A stretch of DNA of 64,000 nucleotides from Siphonodentalium dalli (GCA_032622095.1 CP136064.1:46391573-46455572); one strand, 5' to 3'. Positions 22,263 to 34,140 are shown, counted from the first letter of the stretch. Made by a program: numbers and translations. Notes: generated by a model from the sequence alone, not told the origin.

Positions 22263-23227
22263 CCCCATATGGACTATATGAGTGATTGTAAGGGCAATAT
22301 AAGTGCAGGGATGTCATGGAAACCCACTCAGGGTCGCTATTAACCCTCAAAATGCCGGCATCGGCGAAAATGTTCGCCGCGAAATGAAGCTAACAGCCCG
22401 GACCGCCCCTGCTGCGTCCAGGTGGGATTTTAGTATCCATACCTGTGCGGGGGTGTTAATGAAACCCAAATACGCACGGAGAGTGGTCAAGGTCAAACGG
22501 AAGTGCCGCTTATTAACCCCTAAACTTCCCAGATTCAGCCAGAATTAAAAAATTGCGCCCCCAAAAAACAAATTCACAGCCCGGACCCCCTTAATGTCCT
22601 CGTACTTCTAATAACTCCTTACATATGTGTTGTGGAACTACCCTCGACTAGACTCAAGAAGATTCAAGGGCGAGTCGCCCACGAATGCCTGGCAATTAAC
22701 CCCCAAAATGCCGCCATCGCCGATTATGTTTACCCATAACGACGCTGACAGCCCGGACCATCCAAGTCCAGCCCGGACCCCCCATATGGACTATATGAGT
22801 GATTTTAATGGCAATATAAGTGCAGGGGTGTCATGGAAACCCACTCAGGGTTGCTATTAACCCTCAAAATGCCGGCATCGGCGAAAATGTTCGCCGTGAA
22901 ATGAAGCTAACAGCCCGGACCGCCCCTGCTGCGTCCAGGTATGATTTTAGTATCGATTCATGTACGAGGGTGTTAATGAAACCCAAATACGCACGGAGAG
23001 TGGTCAAGGTCAAACGGAAGTGCCGCTTATTAACCCCTAAACTTCCCAGATTCAGCCAGAATTAAAAAATTGCGCCCCCAATAAACAAATTCACAGCCCG
23101 GACCCCCTTAATGTCCTCGTACTTCTAATAACTCCTTACATATGTGTTGTGGAACTACCCTCGACTAGACTCAAGAAGATTCAAGGGCGAGTCGCCCACG
23201 AATGCCTGGCAATTAACCCCCAAAATG
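22263..23227 (+). repeat. Forward 517-bp units (about 1.9 copies)
   Basis: Equivalent landmarks (GCAGGGATGTCATGG / GCAGGGGTGTCATGG) are 517 bp apart. Each unit contains CAGCCCGGACC words, AACCCACTCAGGG, ACGCACGGAGAGTGGTCAAG and CCCCTAAACTTCCCAGATTC. The second copy breaks off inside AACCCCCAAAATG. Confidence 0.9.
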
Positions 23228-25084
23228 TTTATTGGGGGCGCAATTTTTTAATTCTGGCTGAATCTGGGAAGTTTAGGGGTTAATAAGCGGCACTTCCGTT
23301 TGACCTTGACCACTCTCCGTGCGTATTTGGGTTTCATTAACACCCCCGCACAGGTATGGATACTAAAATCCCACCTGGACGCAGCAGGGGCGGTCCGGGC
23401 TGTTAGCTTCATTTCGCGGCGAACATTTTCGCCGATGCCGGCATTTTGAGGGTTAATAGCAACCCTGAGTGGGTTTCCATGACACCCCTGCACTTATATT
23501 GCCATTAAAATCACTCATATAGTCCATATGGGGGGTCCGGGCTGGACTTGGATGGTCCGGGCTGTCAGCGTCGTTATGGGTAAACATAATCGGCGATGGC
23601 GGCATTTTGGGGGTTAATTGCCAGGCATTCGTGGGCGACTCGCCCTTGAATCTTCTTGAGTCTAGTCGAGGGTAGTTCCACAACACATATGTAAGGAGTT
23701 ATTAGAAGTACGAGGACATTAAGGGGGTCCGGGCTGTGAATTTGTTTATTGGGGGCGCAATTTTTTAATTCTGGCTGAATCTGGGAAGTTTAGGGGTTAA
23801 TAAGCGGCACTTCCGTTTGACCTTGACCACTCTCCGTGCGTATTTGGGTTTCATTAACACCCCCGCACAGGTATGGATACTAAAATCCCACCTGGACGCA
23901 GCAGGGGCGGTCCGGGCTGTTAGCTTCATTTCGCGGCGAACATTTTCGCCGATGCCGGCATTTTGAGGGTTAATAGCAACCCTGAGTGGGTTTCCATGAC
24001 ACCCCTGCACTTATATTGCCATTAAAATCACTCATATTGTCCACATGGGGGGTCCGGGCTGGACTTGGATGGTCCGGGCTGTCAGCGTCGTTATGGGTAA
24101 ACATAATCGGCGATGGCGGCATTTTGGGGGTTAATTGCCAGGCATTCGTGGGCGACTCGCCCTTGAATCTTCTTGAGTCTAGTCGAGGGTAGTTCCACAA
24201 CACATATGTAAGGAGTTATTAGAAGTACGAGGACATTAAGGGGGTCCGGGCTGTGAATTTGTTTATTGGGGGCGCAATTTTTTAATTCTGGCTGAATCTG
24301 GGAAGTTTAGGGGTTAATAAGCGGCACTTCCGTTTGACCTTGACCACTCTCCGTGCGTATTTGGGTTTCATTAACACCCCCGCACAGGTATGGATACTAA
24401 AATCCCACCTGGACGCAGCAGGGGCGGTCCGGGCTGTTAGCTTCATTTCGCGGCGAACATTTTCGCCGATGCCGGCATTTTGAGGGTTAATAGCAACCCT
24501 GAGTGGGTTTCCATGACACCCCTGCACTTATATTGCCATTAAAATCACTCATATTGTCCACATGGGGGGTCCGGGCTGGACTTGGATGGTCCGGGCTGTC
24601 AGCGTCGTTATGGGTAAACATAATCGGCGATGGCGGCATTTTGGGGGTTAATTGCCAGGCATTCGTGGGCGACTCGCCCTTGAATCTTCTTGAGTCTAGT
24701 CGAGGGTAGTTCCACAACACATATGTAAGGAGTTATTAGAAGTACGAGGACATTAAGGGGGTCCGGGCTGTGAATTTGTTTATTGGGGGCGCAATTTTTT
24801 AATTCTGGCTGAATCTGGGAAGTTTAGGGGTTAATAAGCGGCACTTCCGTTTGACCTTGACCACTCTCCGTGCGTATTTGGGTTTCATTAACACCCCCGC
24901 ACAGGTATGGATACTAAAATCCCACCTGGACGCAGCAGGGGCGGTCCGGGCTGTTAGCTTCATTTCGCGGCGAACATTTTCGCCGATGCCGGCATTTTGA
25001 GGGTTAATAGCGACCCTGAGTGGGTTTCCATGACACCCCTGCACTTATATTGCCCTTACAATCACTCATATAGTCCATATGGGG
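23228..25084 (-). repeat. Inverted 517-bp units (about 3.6 copies)
   Basis: From TTTATTGGGGGCGCAATTTT onward the same unit runs on the opposite strand, with landmarks at 517-bp spacing (four copies of the block at 23248, 23765, 24282 and 24799). Copies are almost identical; the second and third inverted copies share the variant TTGTCCACATGG where the others have TAGTCCATATGG. Confidence 0.9.
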
Positions 25085-25189
25085 GGTCCGGGCTGGTCCG
25101 GGCTGGTCCGGGCTGGTCCGGGCTTGTCCGGGCTGGTCCGGGCTGGTCCGGGCTGGTCCGGGCGGTGTTTAGTCACACCGCAGTTAGGT

Positions 25190-25590
25190 CCATTCAGCGG
25201 TATTCTGCTATACAGTAAGTTATAGCGCTCCAGTATTGATTGACCGTAAGAGCCCCACTGGTATAGTCCGCCTTTAGCATTTGGGACATTATATTAATCA
25301 ACATAACTCCTATGTAAATCATTTATAAATCAGATGATTTATTGAAGTTATGTCTACGTAAAATAACACTTCCTAAAACGACATATATGTCGTTTTAGTC
25401 CTCAGCCGATAGACGACATATATGTCGTTCTACTCGCCAAATATAAAAGGGTTAAATCTCAAGGAAACCCACGAAAACAAAAATCACATAATTTTTTTTA
25501 ATGTTTTAAGTTATTTCCTTCATAAAAAGAGTCTTCGTACTAAAGAACCCTCTCAATACTTTAGAATATAGAATTAACTTTTAAAATAAC
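25190..25590. other. Host part of the middle foldback
   Basis: Sequence between the inner element and the right CCGAAGG array. It holds a small direct repeat ACGACATATATGTCGTT (25379 and 25413 region), itself palindromic. No gene. Confidence 0.5.
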
Positions 25591-26074
25591 AAAAACCTTC
25601 GGAATAGCGAACCTTCGGAATAGTGAACCTTCGGAATAGTGAACCTTCGGATTAGTGAACCTTCGGATTAGTGAACCTTCGGAATAGCGAACCTTCGGAA
25701 TAGAGACATGTTCCCGTGTGGGGCTCCCTGCAGGGTAATGGCTGTTTTTTATTTTATGTCCTAAAAATTGTCAGAAACATTTATTTAAAAAAAATGATAA
25801 AAAATTGTTAGGCACATGCATTCTCTTATATATGCGAGGCGACCTGTGGTCGACTCGCATATATAAGAGAATGCATTGGCACAGGGTAAACAAATCCCGA
25901 CTTACGACTGGATTTGATATGGCGGGTCATATATAGTATAAGTATTATAATAGGGAGGTTGGCAACTTAGCTGGACAAGCAATATCAAGAATATGCTATG
26001 TCGCGAGACCATGGCCCATGGTAGAACAATTACAGTATGTTGATCAATTCCGCATAACATCAATTCTGAATTAA

Positions 26075-26416
26075 ATACCAGGAGTACGTTTTTGTGTAGC
26101 CTTCCTAACATGGAATGTCACAGGCCTCCTAATGAGCTCATCGGCTTACTTAACAAGATTTCTTGAATTTAATCATATCGATGTGGTAGGTGTCAGTGAA
26201 CACTGGTTACATGAACACAATGCAGATTATGCACAATGTATCGGTAATCAATATGATTATCACGTTGTCTGTGACGCTTAGCAACGTCTACCCATACAGA
26301 GGGGTAGATATTCCGGTGGTGTTCTACTTATGTGGCATAACAAATACGCAAAATACGATCCCACTCTTCCGATTCCAGATGATAGGATTTCTGGATTCTG
26401 GATAGGATTGATCACG
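26075..26416 (+). pseudogene. LINE endonuclease-domain fragment
   Basis: The frame reads FLTWNVTGLLMSSSA, then FNHIDVVGVSEHWLHEHNAD, then after a TAG continues in frame with RGRYSGGVLLMWHNKYAKYD. This is the N-terminal part of an apurinic-type endonuclease as found at the start of non-LTR ORF2 proteins: the WNVxGL start, a DVVGVSEHWL block and the GGVLLMW block. The TAG at about 26278-26280 and the loss of everything after roughly 110 residues make it a dead 5' piece. The rest of the ORF is not recognisable downstream. Confidence 0.65.
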
Positions 26417-26694
26417 CATTGATTCCCACTGAAGACTCAGCTCTTATTCCATACATCAAAGTAATCGATGACGTTCCCTAAATGTGTCAAATCATCGCCC
26501 AATTATGTTCACAATGCAATTTCCAGTTGACAATCACGGCCTTTATATACAACACCACGAACAATAACACTAAACCGAATTGCAGCACGGGTTCCAAAAA
26601 TGTTTGAGCTCAAATATGGTATCGTACATGACACTAGAATGTATTGATTATGCTAAGGATGTTGGTCACAAAATGTACGCATGTTTCCTGTACA

Positions 26695-27055
26695 CTGAAA
26701 AAACATAAGTGTAGAAAATCTACACAAAAGAGTAGAATGGCTACTCTTTATTGGTAAAAGTTGATCCAATCCTTTAAAGAGTAGAAATAGAGTAAGAGTA
26801 AAAATTACTCTATTTGTGTAAGTGTGGCTACTCTTTCGTGGTGTATAATTTTACATTTTCCCACACAATATTGTGTAGAAATGGGGTACACAAATGTGTA
26901 GAGATTTGTGTACACTGTAAGAGTAGTTATGTACACATAAAGTGTACTTACCATATCTACACTTTTATGAGTATATTTATTCACACAAATTCTACTACTC
27001 TTTTAAGTGTAGAAAAGTACCCTTTTTGTGTACGATTGTGTACACTTTGATGAGT
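26695..27055. repeat. Cryptic repeat of GTGTAGA / AGAGTAG words
   Basis: About 360 bp composed largely of variants of GTGTAGA, GTGTACA and AGAGTAG and their complements, in no fixed period. It begins ACACTGAAAAAACATAAG, a start seen in some animal MITEs. Frames through it are not convincing proteins. Confidence 0.6.
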
Positions 27056-28102
27056 AGATGCAAATCACCCCCCATGGTACCCCATCCAACCAATTCATGG
27101 GAATGTGAATCATTGGGCAAGAGTGACAAAGACAACCATGGTCATACGGTTCAACTATATTATAATTACAGATACAATCCCTGCAACAATCTGCCCCATT
27201 CATCACATAGGCAAATTAACAAAGGCTGTGGGTTTCATAGGAAAACAGGATAATCAATCCACGAGAAAACTGTATTGGTGATTCATTATATTTATTTCAT
27301 ATTGAACACAAATGTAATATAACAGTTATGCATTTGACATTTAGCATATACCATGCCTAGAATGGGCAGGATGCTGTGTATATTAAAACGTAATATGTAT
27401 ACATAGTCATTTGTGGTTACAATGAAATTCTGAATATAAAAATAATGAGCGATTGTCTCACTCTTATTTTCTCACATGTGAACAGCTGATGTGAATAGCA
27501 ATAAAACATTTCCAATAATAATGAGGTGTATAATTTGTCCAGTACAGTCTGGTGCAGTTATGAAAAAAGTGCCAAACCTCCAATTAATTGCAGCATGATA
27601 TTTCTTAGCTAGAATAAGTACATTAACCCATGATAAACAACATATTAAAAATAAAAAGGACCTACAAATGGGGAAATTTGTGAATATTGTGAAATAAATT
27701 TGTGAAAATGTGGTAAAATACTCAATTTATGGCTTTCAAGGTTGTTTATCATACATGTATAAGAAATTCCATATCAAAAGTCCTTACATTGTCATATCTG
27801 TTACGTAAATTTTACTATCCTGATTACAGAACAGAAAACCTTTTTCCATATGTATCAGTTAAGTATTTTTTAGTCATATATGCCTCTAAAATTGAGACTT
27901 CATTTCACAAGACTATTCCTAATATTTTAAATACTAGAGAGAAATGAAGGATTTTCCAGTCCTGTAACCAGGATAGTAAAATCTCCAATATAGTTTTGAT
28001 AATGGAAGGACTTGTTGATTTTAAAATGTTGATCAAAGTAGACACCCCCTCCCCTGTCCCTGGTATAAGTTAAAGCTGTTTGGAAAAATAGTCTAGTCAG
28101 TT
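27056..28102. other. No gene seen
   Basis: AT-rich, no splice-bounded frame and no repeat I can define. A 72-codon open frame at 27729 is low-complexity and lacks supporting signals. Confidence 0.4.
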
Positions 28103-28525
28103 TTAAAGGTACTCAATCCGAACAGAGGGTCCCCATCTCAACAGATTCCAACAACAACAATCCGATCAGAGGGTCCTATATTACTATTTCTTTGGCTTTG
28201 GGGGTAAAAAATATTTGATTCGAGTCGAGGAACCCATCAAACAAAGCTCAGAGTTATTAGATATTGATTTTTTTGAAATTTGTTATTTACTCGAGATGAG
28301 TACTAATAATTGCCTTCAACTGCCGTAATCTGCTCGGGATGTGTACACCAAAATCTATTCAAACAGACAAGGATGGATAACTCTAAAATCAAGTGGTAAT
28401 AAAATCGATATCTAACAAATCTGAGCTTTGATGAGTGACTTCCTCGACTCGAATCAAATATTTTTGACCCCCGAAGCCATTGAAATAGTAATTGAGAGGA
28501 GTTTTATCGGATTGAGTACCTTTAA
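28103..28525. mobile_element. TTAA MITE with GGTACTCAATCCGA ends
   Basis: Terminal inverted repeats TTAAAGGTACTCAATCCGA and TCGGATTGAGTACCTTTAA, TTAA at 28103-28106 and 28522-28525. Subterminal blocks such as TTTGATTCGAGTCGAGGA and TCCTCGACTCGAATCAAA pair over most of the length. Second copy at 56199-56674. Confidence 0.85.
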
Positions 28526-28804
28526 GTACACTGGGGAAATTGATTCAGGTACATTCCGCTCTTTAAAATATTTACAGCTACTCACAAAAAGAGAAATGCT
28601 CTTCATTATTCTTGTTTGAATGACATAATACGTTGCTGTTTGTCAACTGCAGCATTTTCATTGGCTAAGAATCAAATATATGCATCGCAGAAAATGGGAT
28701 AGTTTGCTGATCAGTTAATTGATGAACGCCATTTTAATTCGCAGCAGGCAAAATCAAACTTCTTCCTTTTTGTTTATGATCCAAGATAGCCTTAGCCTTT
28801 CTCT

Positions 28805-29595
28805 TCCTATAACAAGTTTTATATAGTTTCCTGGGTATAAAATAATATGAATCAAGGACCCCTGTCTGGAAGAGCTTCGATAAGTTATTATTGATTTAAT
28901 TTAGAATTTTCTGGTATAATGTATATACATGCATCAATTTGGGACATTTCATAGCTCGTGTTTGTTCCGTGCATAGCATGGGCTTAATTCTATCTGAAAA
29001 AATAGTATCGAAAAACATCATTAACCCTTTCACGTCGTGAGCTGTGCTGGTACAGCATTAAAGTTCCTGTGCCAGTGCATTATCTTATATTATATTTGCG
29101 ACTGTGAGCCTTGCATATATAAGAGAATGCTCTGGTTTACAAGGTCAAGGTAAATATTGTTAGGCCTATGTATTCTTTTTATGCAGTAATGCTCTAAATA
29201 ATCGACTTCTTAACCACAGCATAATTATGTGTAACTTTTCAGGATTTAGTCGGAAATTTGGCTTGTTGCCATTCATTGGAAAGCTCTCCCTGGGAGCTTT
29301 CCGATGAATGGCAATAAGCCATATTTCCGACTAAATCCTGAAAAGTTACCCATAATTATGTTGTGGTTAAGGGGTCGATTAATTAGAGCATTACTGTATA
29401 TACAAGGCTCCTGATGGGAGACTGGCATACATAACAGAACGCATTTACGGTACAGAGTTTTCACAAAATTTCAGGAAGCTCCAGTCATGGAAGGGTTCGA
29501 TGATAGAAGCGTTTCCATACAGGTGTCTTTGACTCATGCATGTATCTATCATTTTATACCCTGGCAACTATATAAAATGTGGCTTATTTTTTAAT
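28805..29595. mobile_element. Diverged TTAA-family MITE hosting two hairpin elements
   Basis: The outer parts (TATAGTTTCCTGGGTATAAA near 28825 and TTTTATACCCTGGCAACTAT near 29555) match the element at 17467. Inside, a degenerate TTAACCC double-hairpin lies at about 29022-29150 and a palindromic MITE follows at 29182. Confidence 0.65.
29182..29398. mobile_element. Palindromic MITE, complete copy with intact TTAA
   Basis: Arms of about 105 bp around GGAAAGCTCTCCCTGGGAGC. The stretch CGACTTCTTAACCACAGC shows the uninterrupted site that is occupied by another element in the copy at 16927. Confidence 0.85.
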
Positions 29596-29639
29596 TTATA
29601 TTTTACTCGTATTAATGACATCCATACATATTGCGCGTT

Positions 29640-29930
29640 TAGGTCTGCAGTTGTTTGGTAAGTTCCGCCATTTTCAATGATGATGTGCTACGGCATCTTC
29701 CCTCCCCTGGGGGAGATAAACTGGGGTAACCCCCAGACCTTTCCATGAGGAAAACACAGCGAGAGCAGTTATTGGCTACCGCAACGCAGAAGACGGGTGC
29801 AATACGGCACCCACACTAAAACTGCAAAAGGCGTCTTTGCTCAAACAAAAAGTTACAGTAGACTAGACTATGTCTAGTTACACTGCAATAGGCCATAGTC
29901 GAACTGAGATGGTAAAAGATGTAAATAAAC
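29640..29930. other. No gene seen
   Basis: Short GGGGGAG and CCCAGACC words, no supported exon. The frames here are short and without splice signals. Confidence 0.35.
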
Positions 29931-29979
29931 CTTAAAATAGTTAAAATAGTTAAATAAAATAGTTCAATATTGAACCAAC

Positions 29980-31990
29980 AATTACATTATTACAGTCGCC
30001 ATTAGAATTTTGTGAAGAGGGATGGGTGCGAATTTTAGCACCTGTGAATTGAAAAGTACAATTGCTACGGGTGCGAGAGCAATCACTCCCGTCTCCTGGG
30101 AAGGACTGATCATCTCCCCTGTCTGAATGTTTCTTACTTTCACATGTAGTGGCCATTTAGTGTCATTTTATCATTCAATATGGCTATGTGACTATGTGAA
30201 AAACTATCATTGGTGACAAGGAAGCATGTTTTTTCTTCGGCAGAGGCATTACAGTTCAGAATTTTTGTGTGTGTGGAAAATTGCTTAGTCTATCCAACAC
30301 CCCCCCCCCCCGGTTGAATTTTTATTTACCTCAACATCTAATCCAATTAGTCTCATTTTATGATTCACTATGACTGTGCAACTAAGAAAACTAATATTGG
30401 CATGTATTTTTTGTGAAATAGGCAATAATTCCAGAGAAAGTCCAGAGAATTTCTACCACAGCATCTCATGGCCAGTTAAGTCAGTCTCATTTTATCTATC
30501 AATATGAATATGCGACTAAGTAAAACTATCAATGGCATCAAGGAAGCATGTTTTTTTCTGTGAAAGAGTCAATATTTAAAGTTTGGAGAATTTTCAATGA
30601 AAATTACCTTGTTTATCTTCCCCTCCCGCCTGAATTTTACCTCAATAGTTATTCTAATTTTATCATTCATATGACTATGCGACTAAAAAAAACTATTGTT
30701 GGCGACAAGGAAGCATGTATATTCTATTAAAGAGGTGCGGAGAATTTTCATTGAAAAATACATAGTTGATCTCCCCCTCCACCCACATGAATTTTTCTTA
30801 CCTTAACATGTAGCGGCAGGTTTTTCTTCGGAAAAACCCATGTTTTTCTTCGGAAGAGGTAGATCATGCCATGACTCTCTACTCTGTCTAATGCCCATAG
30901 AGATCATATTCCACTAATACGAAACCTTTGAACTTTTTGAAGTTTTGACAGGGGATATTATAAAGTCTAACAATAACGCGGGGAATATATTTCTCAGCTA
31001 TTATCTGTTCCTTAATAATGTACAAGTTTCACAATGGGTGAATGTCCCAACTCAAAATTGCATGTTTTTCTATGACCTTTGTGACCCGATATCACAATAA
31101 ACATTGAATTATTTACCCAGTAGAAACGCTATAATTGTCAGCAAAGCAAAGCAAAATCTCTCAAAAATCCGCTTTCAACATGAAATTTCGAGTTGGGACC
31201 TTCACCTACAGTAAAGTGCATTAGTAAGGAACAGATAATAACTAAGAAATATATTCCCTGTGTTATTTTTTCGACTTTATAAGGTTCCATGTCAAAACTA
31301 CTTCAAAAAAGTTCCAAGGTTTCGGACTGGTGGAATATGATCTCTACGGGCGTTAGCCAGAGTAGAGATTCATGGCATGATCTACGGCAGAAGCTACATG
31401 TAGGTAATTTTTAATGAAAATAAGATATTGTAGTAGTAAAAAAAAATTCAGGGGGTTGCGGTTGGCAAGACTTCAATTATTGGCCTTTTCACAGAAAATA
31501 CATGTTCCTTGTTGCCAATGAGGGGGGATAGGGGATAAACTAGGAAATTTTCAATGAAAATTCTCCAAACTATAATTATTGCCTCTTTCACTGAAAATAC
31601 ATTGCCTATTTCACAGAAAATACATGCTTCCTTGTTGCCAATGATACTTTTTTCTTAGTCGCAAAGTCATATTGAATGATAAAATGAGACTAACTGGCTG
31701 TTGGATGTTGAGGCAAAAACAAATTCAGGTTGGGGGGGGGGGGGGTGGGTGATAAACTAAGTAATTTTCAATGAAAATTTGCCTCCTTGACAAAGAATAC
31801 TTGCTTTCTTGTCACCAATGATAGGTTTTTTCTTAGTCATATAGTCATATAGTCATATTGAATGATAAAATTAGTCTATCTGCCCATTAGTTGTTGAGGT
31901 ATTAAAGAACAAATTCAGACGGAGGTTATGGGGGGGGGGGATGCGTAGGCGGGAGATAAACTTTTACAACAGTATAGAACGAAAACACTG
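29980..31990. repeat. ~2-kb inverted repeat of iterated ~150-bp words
   Basis: Left arm and right arm mirror each other around 31100-31130. GTTCCTTAATAATGTAC and GCATTAGTAAGGAACAG, GGTAGATCATGCCATGACTC and TCATGGCATGATCTACGGC, and CCAACTCAAAATTGCATG with its counterpart are inverted. Within each arm, a unit containing GGAAGCATGTTTTTT, GGAGAATTTTCAATGAAAAT, a C- or G-run and AATTCAGG recurs several times. This is a foldback-type structure; exact ends are unclear. Confidence 0.7.
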
Positions 31991-32239
31991 GAAGCAAAGC
32001 AATTTTCGGTCTAGAACTCTAGATCTGTTTTAGACGGTGATTGTGTATCGCTTCACCATGCAGTCATTTTCAATAAAAATACATGAATAATAAAAAACCC
32101 TGAATTCAACAGATGCCTATGAGTAACCACAGAAAATTCAGCTTTATAATTTCTTCATTCATTGTTTATTTTTTCCTGATTATGTTGTTTGATATGCAAG
32201 AGCCTTTTGAATAAATAAACACTGAATGAAGAAACTCTA

Positions 32240-32439
32240 AACTCTATGTTATTGTCAAGTTTGTACGCTGTGTTATGTAAACAAAATCCAGGTTCTGTAA
32301 CATTTTTGGCTTTTGTTTACATAACAAAGTATATGAACTTGACCATAACATACTATTTACTCAATATTATTTCTGTTTTAGCGGATGTGACTATTTTAAC
32401 AGCGATGCCCACTGTGAAGGCCATCCGTGCCTTTAATCA
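32240..32439 (+). mobile_element. TTAA-type MITE fragment
   Basis: Matches the 3' half of the 58528 element (GTTATGTAAACAAAA, TTTCTGTTTTAGCGGATGTG) and ends CCATCCGTGCCTTTAA. The other end is not present. Confidence 0.65.
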
Positions 32440-33479
32440 CAAGCTCTGATTTATAATGTAAAGTATGTGTTTTTGTGAAAGGCTTAATGTAGACAATGAA
32501 TCATGTCAAAGCAACATACGGATCAATGTAATGGACTCATCTGAACACTCCTTTTCAGTTGGGCTCGCAATACCACCTTTTACAATATCGATTTTACCTC
32601 TAAATTCTAATCAAATATAGCAAATCCACTTTATATTAATCACAGGAGCTTGGAACTTTATAAATAACTGCCAAAAATTATCAACATGCATCTGCCTGAA
32701 GATAATTTTTGGTGAACAGTAGGTTGGCCATAAATAATCATAGGGCAATTTTTAAGGGAATTTGTTGATTAAGTTCCAAGCTCCTATGGATTTATATTAC
32801 TCAATTTTAAATCTCACCAAAAATAGTAAATTGGCAAAATTTTGATTTAGGTCGGAATAGTTTTCACAAGAATAAAAAAATAATAATTGGGATTTACATG
32901 CAATCTCCAGATCAAAAGTTAGAGTTACCATTGTTTCCAGCCGTGACTGCATGTATGTCATATTGGAATTAACAGGGATGCTAAGTGCAGCAACTAAGGA
33001 GACTTAACAGTTAACAGCGATTGGGCTAGGTAAAATAAATACCAGTTCCAAGCCAGATAAATATGTACTAGTATTGTTTAAAAAAAATAGCGGTCACATG
33101 CTCATAGCCCGTTTATATATAACCATGGGTATATGCCAGATATAATCGTACAACAAATATCGCTGTTCTTTTGACCGTGTATTTATCCATGGTGCGTGTG
33201 CCTGCACATGGTTATCCGTAACCTGGTGCCCGGTGTTATTGCATTGAAAGTTAATCATGTTCGACTGGTGTTGTTAAGCTTAGTGATGAGATTAGCGGTT
33301 TCTATTTCTTGTCTGGTCATATTTACTGTTGGAACTTTTTTTGAAATAGACGCACTTTTTATACTAGAATTTGCGCAACAGGAGTGCATGGAGGGAAATT
33401 GCACACCGAGTTGGTTTAAGGGTTTTTAGAAAAACTATTCATATATGATATAGAGAGGCCAACAGAACGATACCATGCG
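32440..33479. other. No supported gene; palindromic stretch
   Basis: Positions 32640-32800 contain an imperfect inverted repeat (AGGAGCTTGGAACTT and AAGTTCCAAGCTCCT). A 77-codon frame at 33196-33429 has a hydrophobic centre (RLVLLSLVMRLAVS) but no splice context or homology I recognise. Confidence 0.4.
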
Positions 33480-34140
33480 AATTTAAAACTGAGAGAATAA
33501 AAGGCCGTACGGCCACAGTGTCCCCCGAAAAAGTGGCTTCATTGGGGCATCAGCTTGTCTGAAAAAAATAACAAGGACCATAAATCCGATACTACATTTC
33601 AGAACAATCCACTAAATTTCAGAACAATCCAACCAGTGTACCTTGGAATGGTAGATAAACTATCATACTAAATTTGATTCAGATATGATCACACAAACTA
33701 AAGTTGTCATCCGGAAACCAGAAATTGACAGGATTCTAAGTTGAAAAAGGGCCATAACTCTCGCAAACATGGGCCGAGTAAACACATATTCGAACTTGAC
33801 CTGTATTTTGGTTGATAAACTCACATACCAAATTTGGTTCAGATATGACCACACAAACTGAAGTTATCATCCGGAAACCAGAAAATTATAAGATTGTAAG
33901 TCGAAAAAGGGCCATAACTCTCGCAAAAATGGGCGGAGCAAACCCATATTCGAACTTAATCTGTATTTCAGTCTGATAAACTCACCTATGAAATTTGCTC
34001 TTGATCTAATAACCGAAACTAAAGTTATCATCTGGAAACCCCGGACGCACACACGGACGGACGGACACCGGCTATTTTAATAGTCCCCCGAAATTATTTT
34101 TTTCTGGGGACAAAAATAGTACGACTCTGAATTAAAAATA
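33480..34140. repeat. Dispersed repeat with three tandem ~170-bp units
   Basis: Starts near GTGTCCCCCGAAAAAGTGGC and ends near TAGTCCCCCGAAATTATTTT. Inside, units share AAACTCACATACCAAATTTG, TCAGATATGACCACACAAAC, TCATCCGGAAACCAGAAA and AGGGCCATAACTCTCGCAAA. A GACGGACGGACACCGG block lies at the right end. I associate this wording with repeats common in mollusc genomes (from memory, not searched). Confidence 0.65.

Larger units (their letters stand above)
22177..25180. mobile_element. Inner foldback element with 517-bp units
   Basis: Ends GGGTGTGACTAAACACCGCC and GGCGGTGTTTAGTCACACCG, then arrays of CCCGGACCAG (22195-22262) mirrored by CTGGTCCGGG (25085-25165). Bracketed by a perfect 9-bp direct repeat CAGTTAGGT (22168-22176 and 25181-25189). 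The interior is entirely 517-bp units, two forward then four inverted. No open frame longer than about 80 codons; non-autonomous. Same termini as the element 59476-62548. Confidence 0.85.
21785..25715. mobile_element. Middle foldback element (TTCCGAAGG arrays)
   Basis: Terminal inverted repeats made of tandem copies of a ~16-bp unit, TTCACTAATCCGAAGG or close variants, seven or so per end (21793-21905 and 25592-25705). Ends begin GGG and end CCC. It is bracketed by a perfect 9-bp direct repeat GTGTGGGGC (21776-21784 and 25716-25724). The related element near 42130 shows this site once (GCCCCACAC on the opposite strand), so the duplication is real. 9-bp duplications and arrayed inverted ends are features of foldback and Mutator-like elements. 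Confidence 0.85.
21540..25930. mobile_element. Outer double-hairpin foldback element carrying nested insertions
   Basis: Ends TGACCCGCCATATCAAATCC and GGATTTGATATGGCGGGTCA, each followed by GTCGTAAGTCGGGA, CCCTGTGCC and a long palindrome (21590-21658 and 25815-25880). An uninterrupted relative is at 41936-42381. In this copy the middle is split by the foldback 21785-25715 at the sequence GTGTGGGGC. Flanks are TA-rich (ATATG and TATAT), so a TA target is possible but not proven. Confidence 0.85.

Noticed and set aside
22303-25044. Repeated ~80-codon open frames inside the 517-bp units
   Set aside because: They recur because the units recur, lie on both strands, and resemble no protein family. 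The GC-rich composition explains the openness.
33196-33429. 77-codon frame with a hydrophobic stretch
   Set aside because: No acceptor or donor, no second copy and no recognisable family; hydrophobic frames are common in AT-rich DNA.
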